DNA of 51,124 bases from Clostridia bacterium (GTDB lineage: Bacteria; Bacillota; Clostridia; TANB77; CAG-508), in contig JAAWKZ010000006.1 of assembly GCA_022797635.1 (NCBI GenBank), forward strand, positions 1 through 51,124, written 5' to 3'. The position numbers and the translations under genes are program-made. Under the pieces are notes generated by a model. The model had not been told where the DNA came from and searched no databases. It was given only the letters and a program-made list of their open reading frames with translations. This document shows, one piece after another, positions 43,147 through 51,080 of the stretch; within the stretch, counting starts at the first letter, position 1; each line of letters begins with the position of its first letter.

Positions 43147-44184
43147 ATGAAGAGAGAATTATTGGAAAAATTACAACAAGCTTGTGAACTAATGACAAGA
43201 GATTATCATATGCAAACTCGAAACAGACATATTAGATTTAGTGTATTACAACTTTTTGAAGAGAAATATCCAGAGGTAATTTTAAAAACAGACTTAGTAA
43301 GGCAAGCAGCGCAACTTTATGATGAATATAAAGGAAACGAAGAATATATCCATATTCCAGATATCCATCAAATGCTATATAACTTAAGATATTATCCAGT
43401 GCTAGGTGCTTTTGATATGCGAAGTGGAGAGTTGGAAGGAGTTGTTACAATTAAATATCATGAAAACACTTCAGAAAAAGAAACAGATCCATATTATCCA
43501 AAGCCAGATGCAAAATTCTTTTCTATTACAGGAGTTATTGTAAAACAAAGAGAGAATATGTTAAATAAGGGATTGGGCAGCAATTTATATGCTTCATCTA
43601 TATTAGGGCTGCAAGGATATGCTAGTCAACATCCTGCGGAGAACGTAGAATTGAATGTAGTTATTGACTGTACTAATTTACCAAGCTTATATGCTTTGAC
43701 AAATGGAAATGAAAAAATAGCAGCAGGTGGATATTTGGGAGCAAATCAAAAGTTGCCAGCAGTTTTAGATGGAATTTATACTGTAAGAGATGAAGAACGC
43801 CATTTAATAGAAGCGCCAACGTATGTTATTAAAATTCCACTAATGCCACGAAAAATAGAAGAAGATGAGAGGGATTGCCAAGTTTTTTCATATGATACTA
43901 AAAGAGATACACCAAGTTATCAACAATATGAAGAGTTATTAGATACTATTTTGGAAAAAATAAAACAAGCTGAAACGTGTACAGTAACACAAATGGAAGA
44001 TGAAGGAACAGGAACAGTTAGTTATATTCATACAGACAATTTAGGAATTTATTTAGAAGATATGAAATTAGAACGAAATGGAACGCAAAATATTGGAAAG
44101 AAAAGGATTCCAAGAGGAGATGTTAGTAGTTTCGTAGGTCCAATGCCAGACTTAAGAAAAGAAATAGAGGAGGACGAAAGATAA
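43147..44184 (+). CDS. GNAT-like protein under lysine control
   Basis: 345 residues. The middle segment FFSITGVIVKQRENMLNKGLGSNLYASSILGL resembles the acetyl-CoA loop of GNAT acetyltransferases (V-x-x-x-x-R-x-x-G-x-G), and VVIDCTNLPSLYALTNGNEKIA fits the next beta-alpha unit. The family is not otherwise recognised. ATG 43147 has AAGGGG 10 bases upstream; longer readings start inside the riboswitch terminator. It is the first gene after a lysine riboswitch and ends 2 bases before pepD, so both are lysine-repressed. A role in making, storing or recovering lysine or a lysine derivative is inferred. Confidence 0.6.
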   Translation: MKRELLEKLQQACELMTRDYHMQTRNRHIRFSVLQLFEEKYPEVILKTDLVRQAAQLYDEYKGNEEYIHIPDIHQMLYNLRYYPVLGAFDMRSGELEGVVTIKYHENTSEKETDPYYPKPDAKFFSITGVIVKQRENMLNKGLGSNLYASSILGLQGYASQHPAENVELNVVIDCTNLPSLYALTNGNEKIAAGGYLGANQKLPAVLDGIYTVRDEERHLIEAPTYVIKIPLMPRKIEEDERDCQVFSYDTKRDTPSYQQYEELLDTILEKIKQAETCTVTQMEDEGTGTVSYIHTDNLGIYLEDMKLERNGTQNIGKKRIPRGDVSSFVGPMPDLRKEIEEDER

Positions 44185-44186
44185 AT

Positions 44187-45554
44187 ATGGAATTAAATAC
44201 AATACAATTCTTTAAAGAAATTGCGAAAATACCAAGAGAGTCAGGCAATGAAAAGCAAATTGCAGAATATTTGTGTCGATTTGCAAAAGAAAGAAAACTG
44301 TTTTATGAGAAGGATCAATATCATAATGTACTAATTAAAAAAAAGACTGCCGACAAAGAGCCAATTATTTTGCAGGCACATACAGATATGGTGTGTGAAA
44401 AAGAAGACGAAAAAGTGATTGACTTTGCTAAAGATGCTATTGAGGTAATAGAAGAAAATGGATATTTAAAAGCAAAGGGAACAACACTAGGTGCAGATAA
44501 TGCAATAGGTGTGGCACAGATATTAGCTATTTTAGACAGTGATATTCCTTATAATATTGAAGCGATTTTTACTGCAACAGAAGAAACTTCTATGATAGGT
44601 GCCATGAATTTTGATGTAAGTAAACTGGAAGGAAAGAAATTACTAAATTTAGATGGTTTTGAAGAAAATGTTATTTTAATAGAAAGTGCATGTTTTTATG
44701 ATATTATTTTAAAACTAAAAAATAAATTTAGTAAGCCAAGAAGACAAAACACATATAACATTATTTTAAGTGGAATGGAGGGGGGACATTCAGGATTTGA
44801 GATTGATAAAAAACGTGGAAATAGTAATATAGAATTAGCCAAATTACTAGATAAAATAGAAGATATAGAAATAAGTGATTTTATAGGAGGAACAAAATTT
44901 AATGTAATTCCTTCGCAGGCTAAAGCAAAGATTATGACTAATTTAACAGAAAGAGAAATGGAAAGATTATGTCAAGACATACAAAAAGAATTACGAGCAA
45001 ATTATCCTAAAATTAAAGTTACATCAGTATTTGAAGAGATAAAAGAAAAAGTAATTGATACGCAGCAATCAAAAGAATTTTTACAAAAAATAATACAATT
45101 TCCACACGGAGTGTTTTATAGAAATGAGAATCAAGAAGTGACTACATCTGTTAATTTAGGTGTTGTTAATTTGCAAGAGCAAAAATTTAAAGTAGGAATG
45201 AGAAGTTCAAAGGAATCAGAAGAGCAAGAATGTTTGAATGTACTTAAAAGTTATAGTGGGAAATTTCAATTAGATTTTACTATTATAGGATCACAACCAG
45301 GTTTTGAATCCAACCCTAATAGTTCACTTATTCAGGAATTGTTAAAAGCTCACCCAATAGAGGAATTTAAAGAATTTCCAAAATTAAAATCAGTTCATAT
45401 TACTGTTGAAGTGGGATTTTTTAAACAAAAAATTCCAAATCTTCAAATTGCTATTATTTCTCCCAACATTCAGGGAGCGCATACTACAAAAGAACGTGTG
45501 GAAATCGATTCTATTAGAAGAGTAGACAAATGGCTTATGAACTTTATAAAATAA
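44187..45554 (+). CDS. pepD: PepD-type M20 dipeptidase (aminoacyl-histidine dipeptidase family)
   Basis: 455-residue cytoplasmic zinc dipeptidase. Metal and catalytic motifs: LQAHTDMVCEK (His, Asp), GADNAIGVAQILAIL (bridging Asp), ATEETSMIGAMNFD (catalytic Glu pair), MEGGHSGFEI, and a late His in SPNIQGAHTTKERVEID. The lid domain lies in the middle. PepD members split Xaa-His and other dipeptides. Its position behind a lysine riboswitch suggests that it releases lysine from peptides when free lysine is low. Start ATG has GAGGAGG, 12 bases upstream. Confidence 0.9.
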   Translation: MELNTIQFFKEIAKIPRESGNEKQIAEYLCRFAKERKLFYEKDQYHNVLIKKKTADKEPIILQAHTDMVCEKEDEKVIDFAKDAIEVIEENGYLKAKGTTLGADNAIGVAQILAILDSDIPYNIEAIFTATEETSMIGAMNFDVSKLEGKKLLNLDGFEENVILIESACFYDIILKLKNKFSKPRRQNTYNIILSGMEGGHSGFEIDKKRGNSNIELAKLLDKIEDIEISDFIGGTKFNVIPSQAKAKIMTNLTEREMERLCQDIQKELRANYPKIKVTSVFEEIKEKVIDTQQSKEFLQKIIQFPHGVFYRNENQEVTTSVNLGVVNLQEQKFKVGMRSSKESEEQECLNVLKSYSGKFQLDFTIIGSQPGFESNPNSSLIQELLKAHPIEEFKEFPKLKSVHITVEVGFFKQKIPNLQIAIISPNIQGAHTTKERVEIDSIRRVDKWLMNFIK

Positions 45555-45626
45555 ATCCTTTACTTTTATTCTTTTTTTGTGTAAAATGGATAGGAAAGAA
45601 TTAAAAAAGTAGAGAGGATAAAGTTT

Positions 45627-45983
45627 ATGAAAAAACAAATTATATCATTTATGACAGCAGTTACTATTTTCTTTATATTGGGATTGACAGATTGTGTATT
45701 AGCAACGAATCAGTCTATTGAAAATGGAGATACACCTATTACTAGTGAAGTAACAAATGTATTAGAGTCAGGAATGACGCAAAATCAAGATAATACACAG
45801 TGGGTTGGTGCTAATTCTGCTCCAACAGATTATATTAATGACATTAATAATCAATTACAGAATATAGTATCGAAACAACAGCCAAAAGATAATAGAAGAG
45901 CAGTTGCCGTTACTATCATTATTATTGTTACAGTTGCTCTTATTGCAATGCTTGTAACTTGGTATTATATGACAAATCAATAA
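45627..45983 (+). CDS. Small exported protein with C-terminal membrane helix
   Basis: 118 residues. A signal-peptide-like N-terminus (about 1-27, ending VLATN) is followed by an acidic, Asn/Gln/Thr-rich segment (about 28-88) and one membrane helix at the C-terminus (about 92-113), so the middle is probably outside the cell. Family not recognised. Start ATG has AGAGAGGA about 9 bases upstream. It has its own terminator and no obvious link to neighbours. Confidence 0.65.
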   Translation: MKKQIISFMTAVTIFFILGLTDCVLATNQSIENGDTPITSEVTNVLESGMTQNQDNTQWVGANSAPTDYINDINNQLQNIVSKQQPKDNRRAVAVTIIIIVTVALIAMLVTWYYMTNQ

Positions 45984-45993
45984 AAATAGGAAT

Positions 45994-46022
45994 GGTGCTT
46001 GAAAAACTTCAAGTACCTTTTC
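45994..46022 (+). terminator. intrinsic terminator
   Basis: 10-bp stem 45994-46003 / 46008-46017 with one G-U pair, then TTTTCGTT. Confidence 0.75.
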
Positions 46023-46038
46023 GTTCATAGGAGATAAA

Positions 46039-46563
46039 ATGGAAGAGTTTGATTTTGAACAAGCGAATAACCGAGAATATGTGTTAAATATAGTAAAAAA
46101 AGATGGAAAATTATTAGACTTTGCTTCTAAGGAATTGCAAGATGATAAAGAAATTGCAATGGCGGCAGTAGAACAAAACCCAATTGCATTAGAGTTTGTG
46201 AGCACGAGACTAAAAGGAGATAGAGAAGTTGTGTATAGTTCTGTATCGAGAATAGGGTGGACCGCTTGTTATGCTAACGATAAATTACGAGGAGACAAAG
46301 AGTTGATGCTAGCTGGGTTAAAGGTAGAAGGACAAATTTTATATTATTCTTCTAAAGAGCTAAGAGACGATAAAGATATCGTTTTACAAGCAGTGACTAA
46401 AAAAGGGTTAATTTTGAAATATGCAAGTAGACGTTTGAGAAATGATAAAGAGATAGTGCTTGCAGCCATTAAACAGGATAAAAGGGCAAAAGAATATATT
46501 GATTCAGAAGAATTAAAACAAGATGAAGAGGTACAAGCTATTTTAAATCCACCACAGGAGTAA
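46039..46563 (+). CDS. DUF4116 repeat protein
   Basis: 174 residues built of about four repeats of roughly 25-30 residues of the DUF4116 type: FASKELQDDKEIAMAAVEQN, YSSKELRDDKDIVLQAVTKK, YASRRLRNDKEIVLAAIKQD and a more diverged ANDKLRGDKELMLAGLKVE. Such repeats form helical solenoids that bind other proteins; their role is unknown. It is the first of three closely spaced genes, with an AlkD-like gene starting 3 bases after its stop. Confidence 0.85.
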   Translation: MEEFDFEQANNREYVLNIVKKDGKLLDFASKELQDDKEIAMAAVEQNPIALEFVSTRLKGDREVVYSSVSRIGWTACYANDKLRGDKELMLAGLKVEGQILYYSSKELRDDKDIVLQAVTKKGLILKYASRRLRNDKEIVLAAIKQDKRAKEYIDSEELKQDEEVQAILNPPQE

Positions 46564-46566
46564 GAA

Positions 46567-47247
46567 ATGGAACCTATTAGAAAAAAATTATTTGAATTGC
46601 AGGATAAAAAATATCAAGAATTTCATAGTAAATTATGTCCAAATGTAAATGACATCATTGGAGTTCGCATTCCAAATTTAAGAAAATTGGCAAGACAAAT
46701 TGCCAAAGAAAGTCCGCAAGAATACTTGGAAAATGCACCAATAGAGTATTATGAAGAGAGAATGTTACAAGGTTTAGTAATTGGCTATATGAAGGCAGAA
46801 TTAAAAGAGAGATTGGAATATTTAGATAAATTTGTACCAATTATTGATAATTGGGCAGTTTGTGATTGCTGTACTTCAACTTATAAATTTACTGTCAAAT
46901 ATCCAGAAGAAATGTGGGAGTATATTCAAAAGTATCTTTCATCTAATCGAGAATTTGAATTACGTTTTGCAATTATTATGCTCATGGACTATTATTTAGA
47001 AGAAGAATATATTGACCAAGTTTTAGCCATATATGATAGTATTCATAATGAAGGATATTATGTTAAAATGGGAGTAGCATGGGCCTTATCTATGGCATAT
47101 GTAAAATTTCCAGAAAAGACAATGAAGTTATTACAAGATAATCATTTAGATGATTTTACTTATAACAAAACATTACAAAAAATGAGAGAATCTTATCAAA
47201 TAGATAGACAAATGAAAGAAAAATTAAAAAGAATGAAGAGAGGGTGA
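46567..47247 (+). CDS. AlkD-like DNA alkylation repair protein
   Basis: 226 residues of HEAT-like helical repeats. Family features: GVRIPNLRKLARQIAKE, YYEERMLQGLVIGYMK, the active-site type segment VPIIDNWAVCDCCTSTYK (Asp/Trp), and SNREFELRFAIIMLMDYYL, with VKMGVAWALSMAYVKFPEKT near the end. AlkD-type enzymes remove bulky or cationic alkylated bases without base flipping. Translationally close to both neighbours (3 and 6 bases). Confidence 0.88.
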   Translation: MEPIRKKLFELQDKKYQEFHSKLCPNVNDIIGVRIPNLRKLARQIAKESPQEYLENAPIEYYEERMLQGLVIGYMKAELKERLEYLDKFVPIIDNWAVCDCCTSTYKFTVKYPEEMWEYIQKYLSSNREFELRFAIIMLMDYYLEEEYIDQVLAIYDSIHNEGYYVKMGVAWALSMAYVKFPEKTMKLLQDNHLDDFTYNKTLQKMRESYQIDRQMKEKLKRMKRG

Positions 47248-47253
47248 AATGCT

Positions 47254-47940
47254 ATGCCATCATGGGCAATTCATTTGAAAGTAGCAAAAGAGTTAGCAAA
47301 AGATATGACACAAGAAGAACAACAACGTTTTTTATTAGGAAATCTTTTACCAGATGTAAATGTGGGATATTTAATTAATCCAATTTCTAAACAAATTCCA
47401 TACAGTATAACACATTATGGAAAAATGGAAACATTTGATGGAAAAACCAGGGAGTTCCCAGACTATGAAACTTTTATAAAAAACTATGTAGGAAGTATGA
47501 AAGACCCTATTGTCAGAGGTTACTTAGCGCATCTAATGACAGACTTTTACTGGAATTATCAAACTTATATTAAAAAAGGAATTTATAAAAATGGCAAAAT
47601 GGTAGGATTGCAAGGAAAGACCAATGTAGTTTTGGGAGAAAGTGAAGTGTTACGCCAAACGAAGGTTGGAGATTTTAATAGTCTTTCCTATTATTTATAT
47701 CATAATAATTTAGTAGAGATTCCAGAATTTCAAGAAGGGTTTGTTCAGGAGGCACAAAAGGTAAATGAAATTCATATTGAAAAAATAGACCTAGAAGGGG
47801 TAAATCAATATTTTAAAGAAGTTCCAGAAAAAATACAAAAGGAAAATAAAGAATTTAAAATATTTAGCTTAGAAGAAATGGAACAAGATTTAGAGGAAAA
47901 TGTAGAGTTTATACAAAATCTTTTTAAAAAGATAGAATAA
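47254..47940 (+). CDS. Zinc-dependent phospholipase C-like protein
   Basis: 228 residues. N-terminal HLKVAKEL, FLLGNLLPDVNVGY, THYG, and later VRGYLAHLMTDFYWN place it in the zinc-dependent phospholipase C/S1-P1-like family (Zn_dep_PLPC), with His and Asp ligands of the metal cluster. No signal peptide is seen, so it is probably cytoplasmic and the substrate is unknown. ATG 47254 has GAGAGGGTG upstream. Third gene of the DUF4116-AlkD set. Confidence 0.72.
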   Translation: MPSWAIHLKVAKELAKDMTQEEQQRFLLGNLLPDVNVGYLINPISKQIPYSITHYGKMETFDGKTREFPDYETFIKNYVGSMKDPIVRGYLAHLMTDFYWNYQTYIKKGIYKNGKMVGLQGKTNVVLGESEVLRQTKVGDFNSLSYYLYHNNLVEIPEFQEGFVQEAQKVNEIHIEKIDLEGVNQYFKEVPEKIQKENKEFKIFSLEEMEQDLEENVEFIQNLFKKIE

Positions 47941-47980
47941 TTTGATAAAAACATCAAAGAATAAGTAATGGTGATAAAAA

Positions 47981-48226
47981 ATGAAAATGTCTTGGATTAA
48001 ATATGAAAAAGATGACAGAAGTTTTCGACTACCAGAAGCTTTAGGCTTTGATGTTTTTAAGTTACAGGATTTAGAACAAACAGATAATACAATTAAAGAG
48101 TTAATTGGAAAAAAATATGATACCATTATTATTTCTAATGAAGTAGCAGGATTTTCCGAAGATATCATAAAAAAGTATCAAAAAGATAAAGAAATTAAAA
48201 TTGTCATTTCTCTGGACAAAGACTAA
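47981..48226 (+). CDS. Small protein, ATP synthase subunit F-like fold
   Basis: 81 residues. The second half, KKYDTIIISNEVAGFSEDIIKKYQ then KIVISLDKD, resembles the alpha/beta core of V-type ATP synthase subunit F, but no other V-ATPase gene is near and the first half (KMSWIKYEKDDRSFRLPEAL) is different. Ribosome site weak (ATGGTGAT). It precedes a YyaC-like gene by 27 bases. The assignment is tentative. Confidence 0.5.
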   Translation: MKMSWIKYEKDDRSFRLPEALGFDVFKLQDLEQTDNTIKELIGKKYDTIIISNEVAGFSEDIIKKYQKDKEIKIVISLDKD

Positions 48227-48253
48227 TAAGATAGAAATAAGGAGAAAGACAAA

Positions 48254-48694
48254 ATGGAAAAATATATATTTGCATGTATTGGAACTAGTCAGTTAATAGA
48301 GGATTCTTTTGGACCACGTGTAGGTGAGATTCTAGAAAAGGAATTAAAACAAAATGAAAACATTAAGATATTGGGGACTATGAATTGCCCTATTCATTTT
48401 CAAAATGCTCCCATTTTTTTAGATTATTTAAGGGGGTTACCTGGCAAGTTAATTGTAATAGATTCTGCTTTGGGAGAAGAGAGACTAATTGGTAATACTT
48501 ATATGAATAGAGGGGGAATAGAAATTGGTAAGGCCTTTGGAAGAAGTTTTTATTTCCCTGCGCAATGGAATATTAAAACTATTGTGGGAAAACGAGCAAA
48601 GCAATTACAGGAAGAAAAAGCAGTTTATCAAATAAACCAATTAGCACAAAGGTTGGCTACACAAATTATAGATGTTATGCAAGAATTAACCTAA
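48254..48694 (+). CDS. yyaC: YyaC-like protein (DUF1256, sporulation-linked)
   Basis: 146 residues. FACIGTSQLIEDSFGPRVGEIL and LIVIDSALGE with NRGGIEIGKAFG follow the layout of YyaC/DUF1256 proteins, which resemble the Gpr spore protease fold and hydrogenase maturation proteases. The family appears in spore formers; its catalytic role is not shown. Start ATG with AAGGAGAAAG. Possibly co-transcribed with 47981. Confidence 0.75.
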   Translation: MEKYIFACIGTSQLIEDSFGPRVGEILEKELKQNENIKILGTMNCPIHFQNAPIFLDYLRGLPGKLIVIDSALGEERLIGNTYMNRGGIEIGKAFGRSFYFPAQWNIKTIVGKRAKQLQEEKAVYQINQLAQRLATQIIDVMQELT

Positions 48695-48780
48695 AGTTTT
48701 TCAAAACACCTGTATAAAAAATTACAGAAATGGAAAAAATAGAACTAGTTAATAAAACACTAAGAAAGGAAAAAGAAAAA

Positions 48781-49140
48781 ATGGATACAGGTGGAATGAA
48801 AAATATTGTAATATTAAAGGATTTGCCTTCTAATTTAGTAGAAGAAGCGATTGTGTTTTTAAAGGAAAATCAGAAATTGAAGAAGCCAGAATTGGTGGAT
48901 ATCGAAAATAAAAATCAAAAAGGGAAAACTACATCAAAAGTAGAAAAGAGCAAAAAGGACTATATTGTAAATGAAGCGCAAATGCTTATTGCAGAATATA
49001 TCTCTAAGATAGAAAATAACCATAAAAATGAAGAATTTTCTTATAAAAGATTAAAGAAAAAATATCGATTATTAAAAAAAGTAAGCTGTGTTTTAGCAAT
49101 AGGGCTTGCAATTAATATTATTTTACTATTTGTTATTTAA
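48781..49140 (+). CDS. Tail-anchored membrane protein of unknown function
   Basis: About 119 residues. Begins MDTGGMKNIVILKDLPSNLV, has a Lys-rich middle (about 50-65) and one C-terminal membrane helix (about 98-118), so the body is cytoplasmic. I choose ATG 48781 because GAAAGGAAAAAG lies upstream; ATG 48730 is in frame with a poor site. The family is not recognised. It lies before the spoIVFA-like gene. Confidence 0.65.
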   Translation: MDTGGMKNIVILKDLPSNLVEEAIVFLKENQKLKKPELVDIENKNQKGKTTSKVEKSKKDYIVNEAQMLIAEYISKIENNHKNEEFSYKRLKKKYRLLKKVSCVLAIGLAINIILLFVI

Positions 49141-49210
49141 ATTAAGAATAATACATCTCTTCTAGGCATATAAATGAAGCAAGAAGCTACAAAGGAAGAG
49201 GTGTATTTTT

Positions 49211-50209
49211 GTGGAAAAAACAATATCTCCAGAAGAAAGAATTAGAAGAGCAGAAGAAATTTATTATAGAAGAAGAGAAAATAGTAATTCTGTTAGAATG
49301 TCTAGTAGTCAGGTAAAAGAGGGAAATGAAAACAGAAGGATTTCTCTTTACAAAAAGATGATTATACAAGTTTTAACTTGTATTTTAATTTATCTAATTT
49401 TTTCTTTAATTAAAGAAGCAAATTATATTTTCTCAGCAGATGTGATGAACAAGACAAAAGAATTTCTAAGTACAGATATTAACTTTCAAATTATAGCGGA
49501 AAATGTAGGACAGTTTTTTCAAGATAACCAAGATAAATTAGACTTCTTAGGGAGTTGGTTAAAAGAAGATGAAAATGAAGAAAATGTAAGTCAAGAAAAT
49601 GGACAAAGTGAAAATGAGAATACGGAAGATAAGGAAAATGCACAAGTAGAAAATAATACAGAGAATACAGAAAAGGAAAACAAAGTAACCAATGAGGCAA
49701 AAGACAATACAGCCAATCAAATAGGAATAGGTGGAGCTTCTAATAGTGAAGCGGCAGTAGCAACATCTTCTAGTGGGAGCAGTAACAAAACACAAATGCA
49801 AAAAGATGCGGATTATATTAAAGCAAACTTCAAATTAGAACTTCCACTCAAAGGAACTGTGACATCACATTATGGAAAAAGAGAAGCAACAGAAATTGTA
49901 TCAGAAAATCATTACGGTATTGATATCGGTGTAAATGAGGGAACAACAGTTGTAGCAGCAATGGAGGGAAAAGTAAGTTTAGTTTCAACACAAGGAGAGT
50001 ATGGTACTCATATAAAGATTACCAATAAAGATGTTACTACAATTTATGCGCATTGTAGTAAGATTTTGGTAAAGCAGGGGGCAACAATAAAAAAAGGACA
50101 AAAAATAGCTCTTTCTGGAAATACAGGAAGAACAACAGGACCACATCTGCATTTTGAAATACGTAGAAGTAATAGAGTAGTTGATCCAGAATTAGTTTTA
50201 AAATTTTAA
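49211..50209 (+). CDS. spoIVFA: SpoIVFA-like membrane protein with M23 domain
   Basis: 332 residues. Arg/Glu-rich cytoplasmic N-terminus, one membrane helix (about 50-67), a long acidic Asn/Glu/Thr linker (about 118-195), and a C-terminal LytM domain (about 205-332). SpoIVFA is the partner that holds and inhibits the SpoIVFB protease in the forespore envelope. The zinc ligands look intact here (NHYGIDIG His/Asp; GPHLHFEI HxH), unlike in degenerate copies. The assignment rests mainly on the M50 gene 17 bases downstream. GTG start with AGGAAGAGGTG. Confidence 0.82.
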   Translation: MEKTISPEERIRRAEEIYYRRRENSNSVRMSSSQVKEGNENRRISLYKKMIIQVLTCILIYLIFSLIKEANYIFSADVMNKTKEFLSTDINFQIIAENVGQFFQDNQDKLDFLGSWLKEDENEENVSQENGQSENENTEDKENAQVENNTENTEKENKVTNEAKDNTANQIGIGGASNSEAAVATSSSGSSNKTQMQKDADYIKANFKLELPLKGTVTSHYGKREATEIVSENHYGIDIGVNEGTTVVAAMEGKVSLVSTQGEYGTHIKITNKDVTTIYAHCSKILVKQGATIKKGQKIALSGNTGRTTGPHLHFEIRRSNRVVDPELVLKF

Positions 50210-50226
50210 AATGGAAGGGAAATAAT

Positions 50227-50862
50227 ATGAGTATCAAAATAGATTTGAGAATTTTCCTGTTTGGAATTCTTTTTTTCTGGACAAAGCAAATTGAGATTTA
50301 TGCAACTATTATGTTCTTTGCTTTTTTACATGAAATAGCACATTTGTGTGCTGGACTAGCATTGGGATTTAAACCAAAGACTATGAAGATAACGCCAGTT
50401 GGATTTCAAATTGCTTTTAAGACTAAAATAGAAGATTATCACAAGAAGATAGTTCTTTATTTAGCAGGACCAATGACAAATTTTTTTCTCATTTTAGTGT
50501 GCTTTTTATGGAAGACAGAACTACTGATTCCAAAGGAAACAATTATTTATAGTAATCTATTATTAGCAATTTTTAATTTACTTCCTATTTATCCATTAGA
50601 TGGTGGAAGAATCTTAAAAGAAGTTATACATATTTTTAAAGGAAGCAAAGTAGCTTATCAAAAAAGTAATCTTATTTCATTTGTTACAGTTATTGTTTTG
50701 ACAATTGTGGTTAGCATTTCTATTTTGTACATTCATAATATTGCTTTTTTACTTATTTTGATTTATTTATGGTATTTGGTAATAAAAAGTCAAAAAGAGT
50801 ATGAAATTTATGAGAAAACCATGGAATTAACATGTTCATTTGACAAAAAAAGGAAATCATAG
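50227..50862 (+). CDS. spoIVFB: SpoIVFB-like M50 intramembrane metalloprotease
   Basis: 211 residues with about five membrane helices. Zinc site HEIAH (35-39) in the second helix and the third ligand in PIYPLDGGRIL (Asp125), plus GPMTNFFLIL. SpoIVFB cleaves pro-sigma-K in the mother cell during sporulation. It lacks the C-terminal CBS domain of the B. subtilis protein. Paired with the spoIVFA-like gene and in a genome with spo0A, so the role is plausible. AAGGG site before the ATG. Confidence 0.88.
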   Translation: MSIKIDLRIFLFGILFFWTKQIEIYATIMFFAFLHEIAHLCAGLALGFKPKTMKITPVGFQIAFKTKIEDYHKKIVLYLAGPMTNFFLILVCFLWKTELLIPKETIIYSNLLLAIFNLLPIYPLDGGRILKEVIHIFKGSKVAYQKSNLISFVTVIVLTIVVSISILYIHNIAFLLILIYLWYLVIKSQKEYEIYEKTMELTCSFDKKRKS

Positions 50863-51080
50863 TATAATAAGAAACATCGGAATATGTTTTAAGTACGGAG
50901 ATTAAAACAAGCATATTCATTTTATGTATAAAAAATGAAAATTACTCCATAATTTCAAAGAGAGAAAAGAAATGTTGAAGAGTAAGAAAGTGTTTAAATT
51001 TTAAGACGAGGCGAATTCTGTTCGCTTTTCTTCGACGTTAAAATGTACGGAATTTAAAATAAAGGAGAGAAAAAACTTAA
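50863..51080 (+). other. leader region before the last gene
   Basis: 218 bases without an ORF. A GCGAA-TTCTG-TTCGC hairpin lies at 51011-51025, inside a larger weak pairing. TATAAT at 50863-50868 could serve as a -10. No riboswitch class was recognised. Confidence 0.3.
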
